Numbered from the stretch's first letter, positions 15,315 through 24,909 are shown. The stretch is DNA of 41,846 bases from Clostridiales bacterium (GCA_021201535.1 JAJQEU010000017.1:4472-46317); one strand, 5' to 3'. Translations and numbers: made by a program. Notes: generated from the letters alone by a model not told the origin.

Positions 15315-16745
15315 ATGATCAGGATAGGAAGCATTACAAAAAAAGGAAACAATGTATCATCGGCCAGAATTGCTCTCTGGTATCTGATCGGCGATATGCT
15401 GGTAAAAGGATTGAGCGTACTTACCACGCCTGTTTTTTCCCGGGTCCTTACAAAACAGCAATATGGAGATTTCAGCAATTTTACTTCATGGGAAGCGATT
15501 CTGCTGGTGATCATCACCCTGGATCTGTCTGTCTCCATATCCAGGGCAAAATATGATTATACCGGGAAAATGGACGCATATATTTCTTCTGTCACTGCGG
15601 TCAGTACACTCTCGACAGCTGTCATTTATCTGATTATTGAATGTAACTCCGCATTTTTTTCGGATCTGTTTTCCATGGATATGTTTTATATCCGACTGCT
15701 GTTTCTGTATTTCCTCTTTGAACCGGCATATGAGTATATGCAGACGAAGCACCGGATGTATATGAAATACAAATTTTTCCTGCTGTTTTCTCTGTGTTCG
15801 GCTTTTTTGAGGACAGGCGTATCTCTTCTTCTGGTTTTCCTGATGGAGGACAAATTAAAAGGGCGTATTCTGGGATATATCGTGCCTGCCCTGATTTTAT
15901 ATATGTGTATTTACTGCTATGTCTGGGCAAAAGGACATAAGGTAAAATGGGAATACTGCAAATACGCTCTTAAAATAGGTGTCCCGATGATACCGCATAC
16001 GCTCTCCGTGAATCTTCTGTCCTCGTCGGACCGGATTATGATCCGGGAGCTTTGCGGCGCTGAGGAAGCTGCAGTTTATACTATTTCCTACACGGTGGCT
16101 TCCGCGGTAACACTGGTCAGGGCGTCCCTGAATAAAGCGTGGACCCCATGGTTTTTTGATGCGCTGGCTGCGGGGGAGCATGACAGAATCAGACAAAGAT
16201 CCAGGACATATGTAGATATGTTTCTGCTGTTGATGGTCGGTATCATGCTGGTGGCGCCTGAAATTGTTCTGGTGCTGGGCGGCAAACAGTATTATGAGGC
16301 CAGATTTATTGTTCCGCCGGTCATGAGCGGGCTTGTGTGTCAGTTTTTATATACGTTGTATGTGAATGTAGAGACCTTTTATAAGAAAACATTCAGTATA
16401 TCGGTTGGGACGATGACCGCGGCGCTCTTAAATATTGTACTGAACCTGATTTTTATACCGCAGTTTGGATATATGGCAGCTGCTTATACAACTTTAGCCG
16501 GTTATCTTGTGCTGCTGCTGATTCATTTTGGTTTTGTGAAATTCCGCATCCGTCAGGCGCAGCTGTTTTATAATAAGAATTTTTTTCTGAAATTATGTTG
16601 TTTTATCGGAGCCCAGTTTGTTTGTTCCGGTTTGTACCGGATGGATTATGTTCGTTATATTGTGGTGTGCGCGTATGCTGCCGTTATGCTGTATGTGGGA
16701 TGGAAAAAGCGTGCGGAGCTGCTGAAAATGTTTCATTTCAGGTAA
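15315..16745 (+). CDS. Wzx-like polysaccharide flippase (MOP/MATE superfamily)
   Basis: 476 residues from ATG 15315, which has AAGGA about 7 bases upstream. The in-frame GTG at 15246 lies inside the preceding gene and adds a polar, unlikely lead. The protein is almost entirely hydrophobic, with 12 or more membrane segments. It opens with the usual polysaccharide-transporter pattern: SARIALWYLIGDMLVKG, TTPVFSRVLTKQQYGDFS. The family moves lipid-linked oligosaccharides across the membrane. It is the first of two flippase-type proteins in the window (see 33099), alongside a complete ABC exporter, so the locus probably makes more than one product. Confidence 0.88.
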   Translation: MIRIGSITKKGNNVSSARIALWYLIGDMLVKGLSVLTTPVFSRVLTKQQYGDFSNFTSWEAILLVIITLDLSVSISRAKYDYTGKMDAYISSVTAVSTLSTAVIYLIIECNSAFFSDLFSMDMFYIRLLFLYFLFEPAYEYMQTKHRMYMKYKFFLLFSLCSAFLRTGVSLLLVFLMEDKLKGRILGYIVPALILYMCIYCYVWAKGHKVKWEYCKYALKIGVPMIPHTLSVNLLSSSDRIMIRELCGAEEAAVYTISYTVASAVTLVRASLNKAWTPWFFDALAAGEHDRIRQRSRTYVDMFLLLMVGIMLVAPEIVLVLGGKQYYEARFIVPPVMSGLVCQFLYTLYVNVETFYKKTFSISVGTMTAALLNIVLNLIFIPQFGYMAAAYTTLAGYLVLLLIHFGFVKFRIRQAQLFYNKNFFLKLCCFIGAQFVCSGLYRMDYVRYIVVCAYAAVMLYVGWKKRAELLKMFHFR

Positions 16746-16797
16746 GGAACTGTGAACGGATTCTGACATGGCAGAGTGATGCGGCAGGAGAGAAAGT

Positions 16798-17856
16798 ATG
16801 AAGATTGCACTTATGAGCGGGGCATATGTCAATGCGGGCGATTTCCTGATCGAGCACAGATGTAAGGAGTTGCTGGAAAAGCTGCTCCGGGCGGATGTGA
16901 CGATCTGCAGGAGAGATGAGTCATATGATTCCAGGACAGACGAATTGAATTCCTTTGACGGGATCGTTTTCGGGGGCGGCCCGTTGCTTCAGAATATTTA
17001 TCCGGGGAAAATGCCTTTTGTGACGAGGCTGGAGGAAATAAAAGTACCGGTGTATATTCTTGGCTGTGGATGGAAGGGTCGCCGCATTCCGGAAAAGGAT
17101 GATTTTTCCGATTACAGGTTTTCCGCCGATATGGAACGGTTTATTCGGTTTGTCTCCGGGCAGGGAGGAATCGGATGCAGGGACTGGTATACGTTTCGGA
17201 TGCTTCGTGGGAAAGGGTTTGATCATGAAGTTATGACCGGTTGTCCGGCCTGGTATGACCTTGATCGGATTGAAAATCTGGAATTAAAGGAAAAATACGG
17301 AAAATATTTTTTCCGTGATGATATGACGATCGGAATATCCGATCCGGCGATGCCGTGGAATCAGGGAAGACTGCCGGAGCTGGTGCGGATTCTGGAAAGA
17401 AATTTTCCGGGCGCCGCGCTGAAGGTCTTTTTCCACCGCGGGATTTCGGAGAGTCAACAGAAGAATATGCAGAGACTGGCCGGGAAAAACGAACGGATCA
17501 GTTATGTGGATTTATCCGGTTCCTGTAGAGACTTTGCTCTGTACAATGACTGCTTCTTTCATATCGGATTTCGGGTTCATGCCCATATCTATAATCTGAG
17601 TCAGGGGAATATTTCCGTCCTGATCAATGAGGATGCAAGGGGGAATGGAGTCAATCATGCGCTGGGTCTGGAGAATATCGACTGCGGGCAGAAGGAGAGC
17701 GGGCTGCGTCGAATGAATGAAGCGCAGTTTGAAAGGATTTTAATGAATTATCTGGAGTATGTGAAGGAATCGGACTTCCTGCAGTACCGGCGGGCATATT
17801 TCAGCATGAGGGAAACATATAAAAGTATGGAACAATTTGTAAGTCATATGGTTTAA
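16798..17856 (+). CDS. Polysaccharide pyruvyl transferase family protein
   Basis: 352 residues. Features of the family are NAGDFLI at 12-18, FGGGPLLQN around 58-66, an SGQGGIGCRD segment in which the chain turns, a conserved CP pair after it, and HIGFRVHAHIYNL late in the protein, matching the family's GxRxHa motif. Members such as CsaB and WcaK transfer a pyruvyl ketal from phosphoenolpyruvate to a sugar; others are of unknown activity. A pyruvyl group would make the glycan acidic and could be a ligand for SLH-type domains. The ribosome binding site AGGAGAG precedes the ATG. It lies 52 bases after the flippase gene. Confidence 0.85.
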   Translation: MKIALMSGAYVNAGDFLIEHRCKELLEKLLRADVTICRRDESYDSRTDELNSFDGIVFGGGPLLQNIYPGKMPFVTRLEEIKVPVYILGCGWKGRRIPEKDDFSDYRFSADMERFIRFVSGQGGIGCRDWYTFRMLRGKGFDHEVMTGCPAWYDLDRIENLELKEKYGKYFFRDDMTIGISDPAMPWNQGRLPELVRILERNFPGAALKVFFHRGISESQQKNMQRLAGKNERISYVDLSGSCRDFALYNDCFFHIGFRVHAHIYNLSQGNISVLINEDARGNGVNHALGLENIDCGQKESGLRRMNEAQFERILMNYLEYVKESDFLQYRRAYFSMRETYKSMEQFVSHMV

Positions 17857-17953
17857 GGGATGGATTTTCACAGATGCTGATGAGAAAAGTTGATGTTTGT
17901 TTGAAAATCGGTTGTATTTCGGCATATCAAAAGAATTAAGAAGAGAGGAAAAA

Positions 17954-19681
17954 ATGAGCAAAAAAAAGCTTCCTGTCGGAATTGAAGATTTTAAAGAAAT
18001 CCGTACAGAGGATTTTTATTATGTGGATAAAACTTCGATGATCCGGGATTTGTTAAACGCATGGGGAAAAGTGAATTTATTCACCAGACCCAGGCGGTTC
18101 GGAAAATCCCTGAATATGAGCATGCTGAAGTGCTTTTTTGAGATTGGCGCTGACGGGAATCTGTTTGATGGGCTGGAGATTTCAAGGGAGACAGAACTGT
18201 GCGAGCGGTATATGGGGCAATTTCCGGTTATATCCATCAGCCTGAAAAGTGTGAATGCATCTGATTACGCGACGGCCCGCGCGATAATGTGTTCGGTGAT
18301 CGGAGATGAAGCGCTGCGTTTTTCATTTCTTTCAGACAGTGACAGACTCCTTCAGGAAGAAAAGATACTTTACAGACAGTTGACTAAGGCTGACGTAACC
18401 GGCCAGAGTGTTTATGCCATGACTGACGCGGCTTTGACAGGGAGTCTGAAGACCCTTTCCCGGCTGCTGAAAAAACACTATGGAAAAGAAGTCATCATTC
18501 TGATTGATGAATATGATGTGCCGCTGGCAAAGGCAAATGAGAACGGATATTATGAGCAGATGGTATGTTTGATGCGCGGTATGTTTGACCAGGCGCTGAA
18601 AAGCAATGCCAGCCTTCATTTTGCGGTGTTGACCGGATGTCTCCGTGTGTCAAAGGAGAGTATTTTCACCGGGATGAATAATCAGAAAATACATTCTGTT
18701 ACCACAGTTCGTTTTGATGAATATTTTGGATTCACGGATGATGAAGTCAGACAAATGCTGTATTTTTATGAGAACGAAGATAAATATGAGACAGTGAGGG
18801 AATGGTATGATGGATATCATTTTGGGAACACGGATGTATATTGTCCATGGGATGTTATTAATTATTGTGCGGAATTGATATTTGATCCTTTCGCCCGCCC
18901 CCAAAACTACTGGATTAATTCAAGCGGCAATGATATAGTTCGCCGTTTTATACAATATTCGGATGTTGGCAGAACCAGAAGAGAGATTGAGTCTTTGATT
19001 GCGGGAGAAACGGTTGTCAAGGAGATCCATGAGGAACTGACCTATAGCGAGCTATATGATTCCATTGACAATATCTGGAGTGTTTTATTTACCACCGGTT
19101 ATCTGACACTTGCGGAGAAGCCGACAGATGAGCAATATCGGCTGATGATACCGAACAGGGAGATCCGTAATATATTCACGCAGCAGATCATGGCCTTGTT
19201 TAAGGAAAATGTACAGCGGGACGGGAAACGTCTTCGTGATTTCTGTTATGCACTTCAGACCGGAGATGCAGCGGAGGCAGAGCGTCTTTTCACAGATTAT
19301 CTGGATAAAACCATCACGATCCGGGATACTTTTGTCCGGAAGGAGAAAAAAGAAAATTTTTATCATGGAATTCTGGTGGGAATCCTCGGTTTTAAGGGCG
19401 ACTGGTATGTGAAATCTAATGAGCAGACCGGCGACGGTTACAGTGATATTCTGATCGAGATTGAACGGGAAGATATCGGCATGATCATTGAAGTGAAGTA
19501 TGCCGATAATGCAAAATACACAGATGCGCTTACGGAGGCCTTTGACCAGATCGAGCGCCTGGATTATGTGAATAAGCTTCGAAATGATGATTTCCATACG
19601 GTTTATAAATACGGAATCGCGTGTTATAAACGCAGATGCCGGGTGCAGTGTGAAAAAGTAGAGTTTGAATCGGAAAAGTAG
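17954..19681 (+). CDS. AAA-ATPase-like / PD-(D/E)XK nuclease superfamily protein
   Basis: 575 residues from ATG 17954, directly behind GAGAGGA; the longer in-frame start at 17897 lacks a good ribosome binding site. The N-terminal part opens with LPVGIEDFKEIRTEDFYYVD and has a degenerate P-loop RPRRFGKS at 45-52 and an acidic IDEYD at 184-188. The C-terminal part ends with a PD-(D/E)XK-like core: GYSDILIEI (Asp ~498) and IIEVKYA (Glu513, Lys515). This is the AAA-ATPase-like plus PDDEXK_9 architecture, which occurs in many copies in Clostridia and Bacteroidetes. Its function is not established. It has no evident link to glycan synthesis and looks like an insertion into the locus. All core motifs are intact. 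Confidence 0.9.
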   Translation: MSKKKLPVGIEDFKEIRTEDFYYVDKTSMIRDLLNAWGKVNLFTRPRRFGKSLNMSMLKCFFEIGADGNLFDGLEISRETELCERYMGQFPVISISLKSVNASDYATARAIMCSVIGDEALRFSFLSDSDRLLQEEKILYRQLTKADVTGQSVYAMTDAALTGSLKTLSRLLKKHYGKEVIILIDEYDVPLAKANENGYYEQMVCLMRGMFDQALKSNASLHFAVLTGCLRVSKESIFTGMNNQKIHSVTTVRFDEYFGFTDDEVRQMLYFYENEDKYETVREWYDGYHFGNTDVYCPWDVINYCAELIFDPFARPQNYWINSSGNDIVRRFIQYSDVGRTRREIESLIAGETVVKEIHEELTYSELYDSIDNIWSVLFTTGYLTLAEKPTDEQYRLMIPNREIRNIFTQQIMALFKENVQRDGKRLRDFCYALQTGDAAEAERLFTDYLDKTITIRDTFVRKEKKENFYHGILVGILGFKGDWYVKSNEQTGDGYSDILIEIEREDIGMIIEVKYADNAKYTDALTEAFDQIERLDYVNKLRNDDFHTVYKYGIACYKRRCRVQCEKVEFESEK

Positions 19682-19730
19682 ATACAGATGAAGAAAAGGG
19701 AGAACCGGATATAGAGTACAGGGAGAAATT

Positions 19731-21365
19731 ATGATTTTAGCAGTAATACCGGCTCGCGGCGGATCGAAAGGCATCCCGCGGAAGAATGTCAGATTGATGA
19801 ATGGGAAACCTCTGATCTGCTACGCGATACAGAACGCTCTTGGCAGCAGATATATTGACGATGTGGTAGTTTCCTCGGATGATGAGGAGATATTAAGCAT
19901 CGCAAATCAGTGCGGCGCGGTGGCTATGGACAGGGAGAGCGCTCTGGCGCAGGACGCGGTGACGCTGGATCCCGTGATTTACGACGCGGTGCTCCGTATG
20001 GAGCAAAGAACGGGGAATTCCTATGATGTGGCAGTCACGCTGCAGGCCACGTCTCCGCTTTTGTCCGTGGAAACGCTGGACGGCGCGCTGGAAAGTTTTC
20101 TGGCCTCTGATTATGATACGTACATCAGTGCGGTGAACAGGCCGCATCTTTCCTGGCGTACAGAGGACGGAATCTGCGTACCGAATTATGAAAAACGGCT
20201 GAACCGCCAGCAGCTTCCGGCAGATTACCTGGAGACAGGAGCTTTTCTGATCACACGGCGGGCGTGTGTCACCGCGGCCAGCCGGATCGGAGAGCGGGTA
20301 TCCGTATATGAAATGCCGGAGAAAGAGGCGACAGATATCGACGATATTTCTGACTGGATCGTGTGTGAGCAGGAGATGAAGAAAAAGAAAATTCTCTTCC
20401 GCGCGGACGGATACAGGGAGCTTGGCATGGGTCATATTTATCACTGCCTGACACTGGCCTATCATCTGACCGGGCATGAGATTCTTTTTGTGACGATGAG
20501 GCGGCACGAGGAAGGCCTGCGAAAGCTGCGCGAATCGTTTATGCCGCTGGAGGTGATCGAGAAGGAGGAGGATCTGTTCGATATTCTGGCACAGTGGAAA
20601 CCGGATGTCGTCGTGAATGATTGTCTCGATACGACGGAGACTTATATCCGCAGGTTAAAGCAGTATGTGCCGAGAGTCGTCACAATCGAGGATGTGGGGA
20701 GCGGAGCCAGGTGGGCGGATGCGGTGGTTAATGCCCTTTATGAGGATCGTTCGCAGGGAAACAGCTATTATTGGGGAGAAAATTATGTCTGCCTGAAGGA
20801 TGAGTTTCTGATGAGGGAACCGGCTGTCTGCCGCGAAGAGCTTCGCGAGGTGACAGTGATTTTCGGCGGTACGGATCCCGGAAATTTTACGGCCAGAATT
20901 TACCGTCTGGCAAAAAAACTCGGGATGGAATATCCGAACCTTCACTTTACCTTTCTTTTGGGCGCGGCTTATGACGCGGAGAAAAATGGAATCGTTTCTT
21001 CTGATTCGGATTATATTACGGTATATAGAGATGTCAAACGGGTCAGCGATGTGTTTGCGAAGTCAGATTTTGCCTTTACCTCGCAGGGCAGGACGGTTTA
21101 TGAACTGGCGGCTATGGGAATTCCCGCGATTGTTCTGGCACAGAATGAGCGCGAGACGAGACATACCTTCGCGCAGATGGGGAACGGATTTATTAATCTC
21201 GGACTGGGCAGCAGGGTCGATGATGAGACGATAGAGAGTACTTTCCGCTGGGTGCTTCATACGCCGCAGATCCGCAGGGAAATGCGGAACCTGATGCTGC
21301 AGCACGATCTGCGGAAGGGGACGGAGCGTGTGATCCGCCTGATCCTTCAGGAGAGTGATACATGA
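19731..21365 (+). CDS. CMP-nonulosonic acid synthetase fused to a PseG-like domain
   Basis: 544 residues. Residues 1-215 are a CMP-sialic-acid-synthetase-type cytidylyltransferase: PARGGSKGIPRKN at 7-19, LQATSPLL near 104-111, and the metal-binding TDID at 201-204. Residues ~217-544 resemble PseG, the UDP-sugar hydrolase of the pseudaminate pathway: RADGYRELGMGH with His235 in the active-site position, FGGTDPGN, and a GT-B-like donor site (TSQGRTVYELAAMGIP). The first half activates a nine-carbon sugar acid with CTP. The second half either cleaves UDP from a 6-deoxy di-N-acyl hexose or acts as a transferase. Such fusions occur in bacterial nonulosonic acid pathways. Its stop overlaps the next start by ATGA. 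The dehydratase, aminotransferase and acetyltransferase needed to make the substrate are not in this window. Confidence 0.88.
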   Translation: MILAVIPARGGSKGIPRKNVRLMNGKPLICYAIQNALGSRYIDDVVVSSDDEEILSIANQCGAVAMDRESALAQDAVTLDPVIYDAVLRMEQRTGNSYDVAVTLQATSPLLSVETLDGALESFLASDYDTYISAVNRPHLSWRTEDGICVPNYEKRLNRQQLPADYLETGAFLITRRACVTAASRIGERVSVYEMPEKEATDIDDISDWIVCEQEMKKKKILFRADGYRELGMGHIYHCLTLAYHLTGHEILFVTMRRHEEGLRKLRESFMPLEVIEKEEDLFDILAQWKPDVVVNDCLDTTETYIRRLKQYVPRVVTIEDVGSGARWADAVVNALYEDRSQGNSYYWGENYVCLKDEFLMREPAVCREELREVTVIFGGTDPGNFTARIYRLAKKLGMEYPNLHFTFLLGAAYDAEKNGIVSSDSDYITVYRDVKRVSDVFAKSDFAFTSQGRTVYELAAMGIPAIVLAQNERETRHTFAQMGNGFINLGLGSRVDDETIESTFRWVLHTPQIRREMRNLMLQHDLRKGTERVIRLILQESDT

Positions 21366-22831
21366 GCAGAGACAGTGACGCGATGCGGCGTTTCCTGGAA
21401 ATTGAAAGTAAATATAACCTGTATGAAGCGAATGTCAGCGGGGTTGATTTCTGGAACTATGCCAGAATGGCAATCTGGAATTATGAGATATGCGCGGACA
21501 GGCTGCATTTGCAGGAGGCGCATCAGACCGGCGCGGGTCAGTGGAAAAAAAAGATGCAGTCATTTGCATCGCTGATCCGCTATTCCGTGTTTCGAGGAAA
21601 GCGAGCGGAAAAACCGGTAGATCTTCTGATTTTCGCCCATGAGAGGAGGGTAAAAACCGGCGCGTATTATGAGTGTATTTATACCGAGGCGCTGGCACAG
21701 AATTTTGTCAGTCTCACGCTGGAGCATCCGCATAACTATGAGCACCTGAGACCGGTGGGGAATCGGGATCTCATGTATACGGACTATCTTGTGGTGAAAG
21801 GCAATCTGTATCATCTGCTCCACAGGAAACTGCATACGGCGAAATATAAAGAGATTTATCACGCGATCGAATCCAGGATGGAAGATCCTCTGGAAGAAAT
21901 GCGGGAGTCGTTTTGCTGGGATCTGGATAAGGGAAAGATTATACGGATGCTGACGGAGCGTGTTTTTACTTATCTGGTGGAACAGAAGGAACTGGATCGG
22001 ATTGTCCGAAAGACTTCACCGAAAGCGATCGTGGAGGTCGTTTACTACGGTATGCAGAAAATGATCGCCAATGAGCTTGGGAAAAAATACGGGATTCCGA
22101 CGATCGAGCTGCAGCACGGCACCATGCACAGCGAACATGCGGGGTATCAGTTCGCGGATGGAGCCGCCGTGAGGCAGCTTCCGGACTATATGTTTCTCTT
22201 TTCGGAATTCTGGAAAACACAGATTCATGTCCCGATACCGGAGAACCATATGAGAGTGACTGGATTCCCGTACTTTGAGAGACAGATGCGCAGATACCGC
22301 GAGAAGACGGTGCGTGAAGATAACAGGCAAACGATTCTTTTTGTATCGCAGGGAACGATAGGGCGGGAGCTGAGCCGGATCGCGGCGGAAACCGCATCAA
22401 TGCTGCCGGAGGAGACATACCGGATTCTGTACAAGCTGCATCCGGGTGAATACGCTGACTGGCAGACAAAGTATCCCTGGCTTGCGGATTCCGGCATAAA
22501 GGTTTATGATAACAGTGAAATTAATATTTATGAGTTGTTCGCCGTCAGTGATATGCAGGTGGGCGTATATTCCACAGCTATCTATGAGGGGCTGGGATTT
22601 GGCCTGCGCACTCTGATCTGCGAGGTGGGGCATTGGAAGACCATGGAGGCGCTGATCAGAGGCGGGTACGCGGAAAGTTTTCGGTCGGCGGATGAACTGA
22701 AAAATCTGCTTTTGTCGGCAGAACCCGGAAGCGGGAAGGAAGGAAATGTTTTCTGGAAAGAGAATGCCATGGAAAATATGACGGCTGAACTTAAAGTTAT
22801 CTTTTCTAACAGGAGGTCAGAGTATTTATGA
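21362..22831 (+). CDS. GT-B-like protein, candidate nonulosonic acid transferase
   Basis: 489 residues, soluble, not confidently assigned to a family. Visible marks of a GT-B fold are IPTIELQHGTM around 245-255, a C-terminal half with LHPGE at 359-363, and GVYSTAIYEGLGFG around 401-414 in the usual donor-binding position. QHG and HPGE plus a late Ser/Thr-rich loop are also seen in CMP-sugar-using capsule transferases and CDP-glycerol transferases. It overlaps the CMP-synthetase gene and the NeuB-family gene by 4 bases each (ATGA), so the three are made together. That context, more than the sequence, suggests it transfers the CMP-activated sugar to the glycan. Confidence 0.65.
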   Translation: MSRDSDAMRRFLEIESKYNLYEANVSGVDFWNYARMAIWNYEICADRLHLQEAHQTGAGQWKKKMQSFASLIRYSVFRGKRAEKPVDLLIFAHERRVKTGAYYECIYTEALAQNFVSLTLEHPHNYEHLRPVGNRDLMYTDYLVVKGNLYHLLHRKLHTAKYKEIYHAIESRMEDPLEEMRESFCWDLDKGKIIRMLTERVFTYLVEQKELDRIVRKTSPKAIVEVVYYGMQKMIANELGKKYGIPTIELQHGTMHSEHAGYQFADGAAVRQLPDYMFLFSEFWKTQIHVPIPENHMRVTGFPYFERQMRRYREKTVREDNRQTILFVSQGTIGRELSRIAAETASMLPEETYRILYKLHPGEYADWQTKYPWLADSGIKVYDNSEINIYELFAVSDMQVGVYSTAIYEGLGFGLRTLICEVGHWKTMEALIRGGYAESFRSADELKNLLLSAEPGSGKEGNVFWKENAMENMTAELKVIFSNRRSEYL

Positions 22832-23892
22832 GTGTGATAACAGATCGCGCGTTATCCGGAAAGTTTGTATTGATCGCCGAGATCGGCGTGAATTATTACG
22901 ACATCGCGAAGCAGAGAAGTATTTCGAATATGGACGCGGCAAAGCTGATGGTAAGAGCGGCAAAGAACGCCGGTGTCCATGCGGTCAAATTTCAGACTTA
23001 CCGGGCGGAAACGCTGGCGGCAAAGGATTCCCCGTCTTATTGGGATACAGCGGAGGAGCCGACTGCTTCCCAATATGAGCTTTTCCGAAAATTTGACAGC
23101 TTCGGAGAGACTGAGTACCGGGAATTGAAACGATACTGCGATGAGATCGGCATTGAGTTTTGCTCCACCGCTTTTGATTACGAGTCCGCGGACTATCTGG
23201 ATGACCTGATGGACATATACAAGATTTCTTCCTCAGATCTGAACAATCTGCCTTTTGTAGAATATCAGGCCGGAAAGGGGAAACCGATCCTTCTGTCGAC
23301 GGGGGCGTCGAACGAGGATGAGATTGCGAGATCGCTGGAGGTCATTCGCCGGGTGAATCGACAGCCGGTGGTTTTACTGCACTGTGTACTGGAGTATCCG
23401 ACGCCTTATGATCACGCGAATCTGAACAAGATCGCGGCGCTGGGAGATCGTTTTCCGGATCTGATCATCGGATATTCGGATCACACAAAGCCGGACGACT
23501 GCTGTGATGTGATCAAGACGGCGTACAATCTGGGCGCAATAGTGGTAGAGAAGCATTTCACGCTGGACAAAACACTGAAGGGAAATGATCATTATCACGC
23601 CATGGATCCGCAGGATGCCGCAAAAATTTTGGAAGGAATTCGATTTGTGGACCGAATCCGGGGAGGATATGATCTGAAATGTCTGGAATCAGAGCGGACA
23701 GCCCGTATGAATGCGCGGCGTTCCCTGGTGTCATCCTGCGCGATCGCGAAGGGAAGCCGTATCACGAGAGATATGCTGACCTTTAAACGGCCGGGAACCG
23801 GTATCCCGCCGGAGCGGATCGATGAGATTGTCGGGAGAGTCCTTGTTCAGAGCGTGAAGGAAGACACAATTCTGACGGAGGATATGTTTTGA
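22828..23892 (+). CDS. neuB: NeuB-family nonulosonic acid (sialic acid-type) synthase
   Basis: 354 residues, normal for the family. The N-terminal TIM barrel shows AEIGVN at 17-22, VKFQTYRAETL from 53, a YKISSSDLNNLPF strand, LLSTGASNEDEI, an LHC strand, IGYSDHT, and the family signature EKHFTLDK...GNDH...MDP. Residues ~290-354 are a SAF (antifreeze-like) domain. The enzyme condenses phosphoenolpyruvate with an N-acetylated six-carbon sugar to make a nine-carbon acid such as neuraminic, legionaminic or pseudaminic acid. The sequence does not decide which. It begins with ATGA overlap after the transferase gene, behind AGGAGG. Confidence 0.93.
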   Translation: MSVITDRALSGKFVLIAEIGVNYYDIAKQRSISNMDAAKLMVRAAKNAGVHAVKFQTYRAETLAAKDSPSYWDTAEEPTASQYELFRKFDSFGETEYRELKRYCDEIGIEFCSTAFDYESADYLDDLMDIYKISSSDLNNLPFVEYQAGKGKPILLSTGASNEDEIARSLEVIRRVNRQPVVLLHCVLEYPTPYDHANLNKIAALGDRFPDLIIGYSDHTKPDDCCDVIKTAYNLGAIVVEKHFTLDKTLKGNDHYHAMDPQDAAKILEGIRFVDRIRGGYDLKCLESERTARMNARRSLVSSCAIAKGSRITRDMLTFKRPGTGIPPERIDEIVGRVLVQSVKEDTILTEDMF

Positions 23893-23902
23893 GAGAGTGC
23901 TT

Positions 23903-24877
23903 ATGAAAAGATCAAAAACGATGTCGGTAATCATCGTGGTTATCATTGCGGCGGCAGTTGTCATGGGACTGTTCGTTTTTCACAAAAAGACGGAACAGGC
24001 GTATCAGAACCGTGAAATTTCCATCCTGTGGGTAGGCACTTCCATCCCGGCAGGGGACGCCGGAGGGAATTATCCCGAAATGGTCGGGGAACTGCTCGGC
24101 GATCAGGTTCATGTGTATAACATATCCCTCTCCTGCGGCACGGCACGCTGCGGGGCTTACGAATATATCAGTGAAGACGACGCACTGGGGATGACGGGAT
24201 TTTCCCACAATCCGAGATATCTGCTCTCCTGTCTGTCCCTGTCTCAATCAGAAAAAGAAGAAATTCTGGCGGGTATCAACACGACGGAAGGGTGGAGTGA
24301 GGTAGATGAGAAGTATCTGACGGAGGAACGTCTGGAACAGTATGCTGCTTTTACTTATGACGGGGACTTGAAAACATATCTCACGGAATATGATATTGAT
24401 TACGTTGTCTATGATATGGGTTATAATGATGCGGATGTGTTTGGTTATTCGGATACGGAGGAACTGCTGACGGTCACAGATGATCGGAGCTCTTATATCG
24501 GTGCGTCGGAGTTTATCTTTAATAAGATCAGTGAGTACTCGCCGGATACGGAGATTATTATTGCGGGACATTATGCGACAGACGACAGACCCTATGTCTG
24601 GCAGGCGCAGGAAAAGCTGGCGGAGGAGACCGGCGCGTATATTTATCGGACATGGGAATATACCGGATGGTCCACCGAGCTCATGACGGCACTGGGCAGC
24701 TGGCAGGATGGGTACTGGGTGGAGGATGAAAGCATCACGGATCAGATTACGGTATTGCAGAGATGGCTGCCGGATGGCGTGCATCCGGGATATGACAGAT
24801 CGGGGGAGGCCAATGAATATCTGGCTGAGATACACAGCGAGTGCCTGAAAGAGATTATCTACGGTAAAAATGAGTAG
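23903..24877 (+). CDS. Membrane-anchored SGNH/GDSL-type hydrolase
   Basis: 324 residues from ATG 23903 (a GTG two codons earlier is equally readable). A single N-terminal membrane helix (~8-26) leaves the catalytic domain outside the cell. SGNH blocks are visible: WVGTSIPAG with nucleophile Ser47, GYND with Asn175 in block III, and DGVHP with Asp291 and His294 in block V. The block II Gly region is less clear. The family includes O-acetyl esterases and O-acetyltransferases of cell-surface sugars; nonulosonic acids and polysaccharides are common targets. It follows NeuB directly and could trim or add acyl groups on the exported glycan, perhaps with the acyltransferase at 32014. That link is inference. 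Confidence 0.85.
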   Translation: MKRSKTMSVIIVVIIAAAVVMGLFVFHKKTEQAYQNREISILWVGTSIPAGDAGGNYPEMVGELLGDQVHVYNISLSCGTARCGAYEYISEDDALGMTGFSHNPRYLLSCLSLSQSEKEEILAGINTTEGWSEVDEKYLTEERLEQYAAFTYDGDLKTYLTEYDIDYVVYDMGYNDADVFGYSDTEELLTVTDDRSSYIGASEFIFNKISEYSPDTEIIIAGHYATDDRPYVWQAQEKLAEETGAYIYRTWEYTGWSTELMTALGSWQDGYWVEDESITDQITVLQRWLPDGVHPGYDRSGEANEYLAEIHSECLKEIIYGKNE

Positions 24878-24909
24878 TGAGACCGGCAGAAATAACAGGA
24901 GATATATAT

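Noticed and set aside
17897-17953. Longer N-terminus for the AAA/PD-(D/E)XK protein
   Set aside because: The ATG at 17954 has a strong ribosome binding site at the right distance and begins at the family's usual N-terminus; the upstream codons do not.
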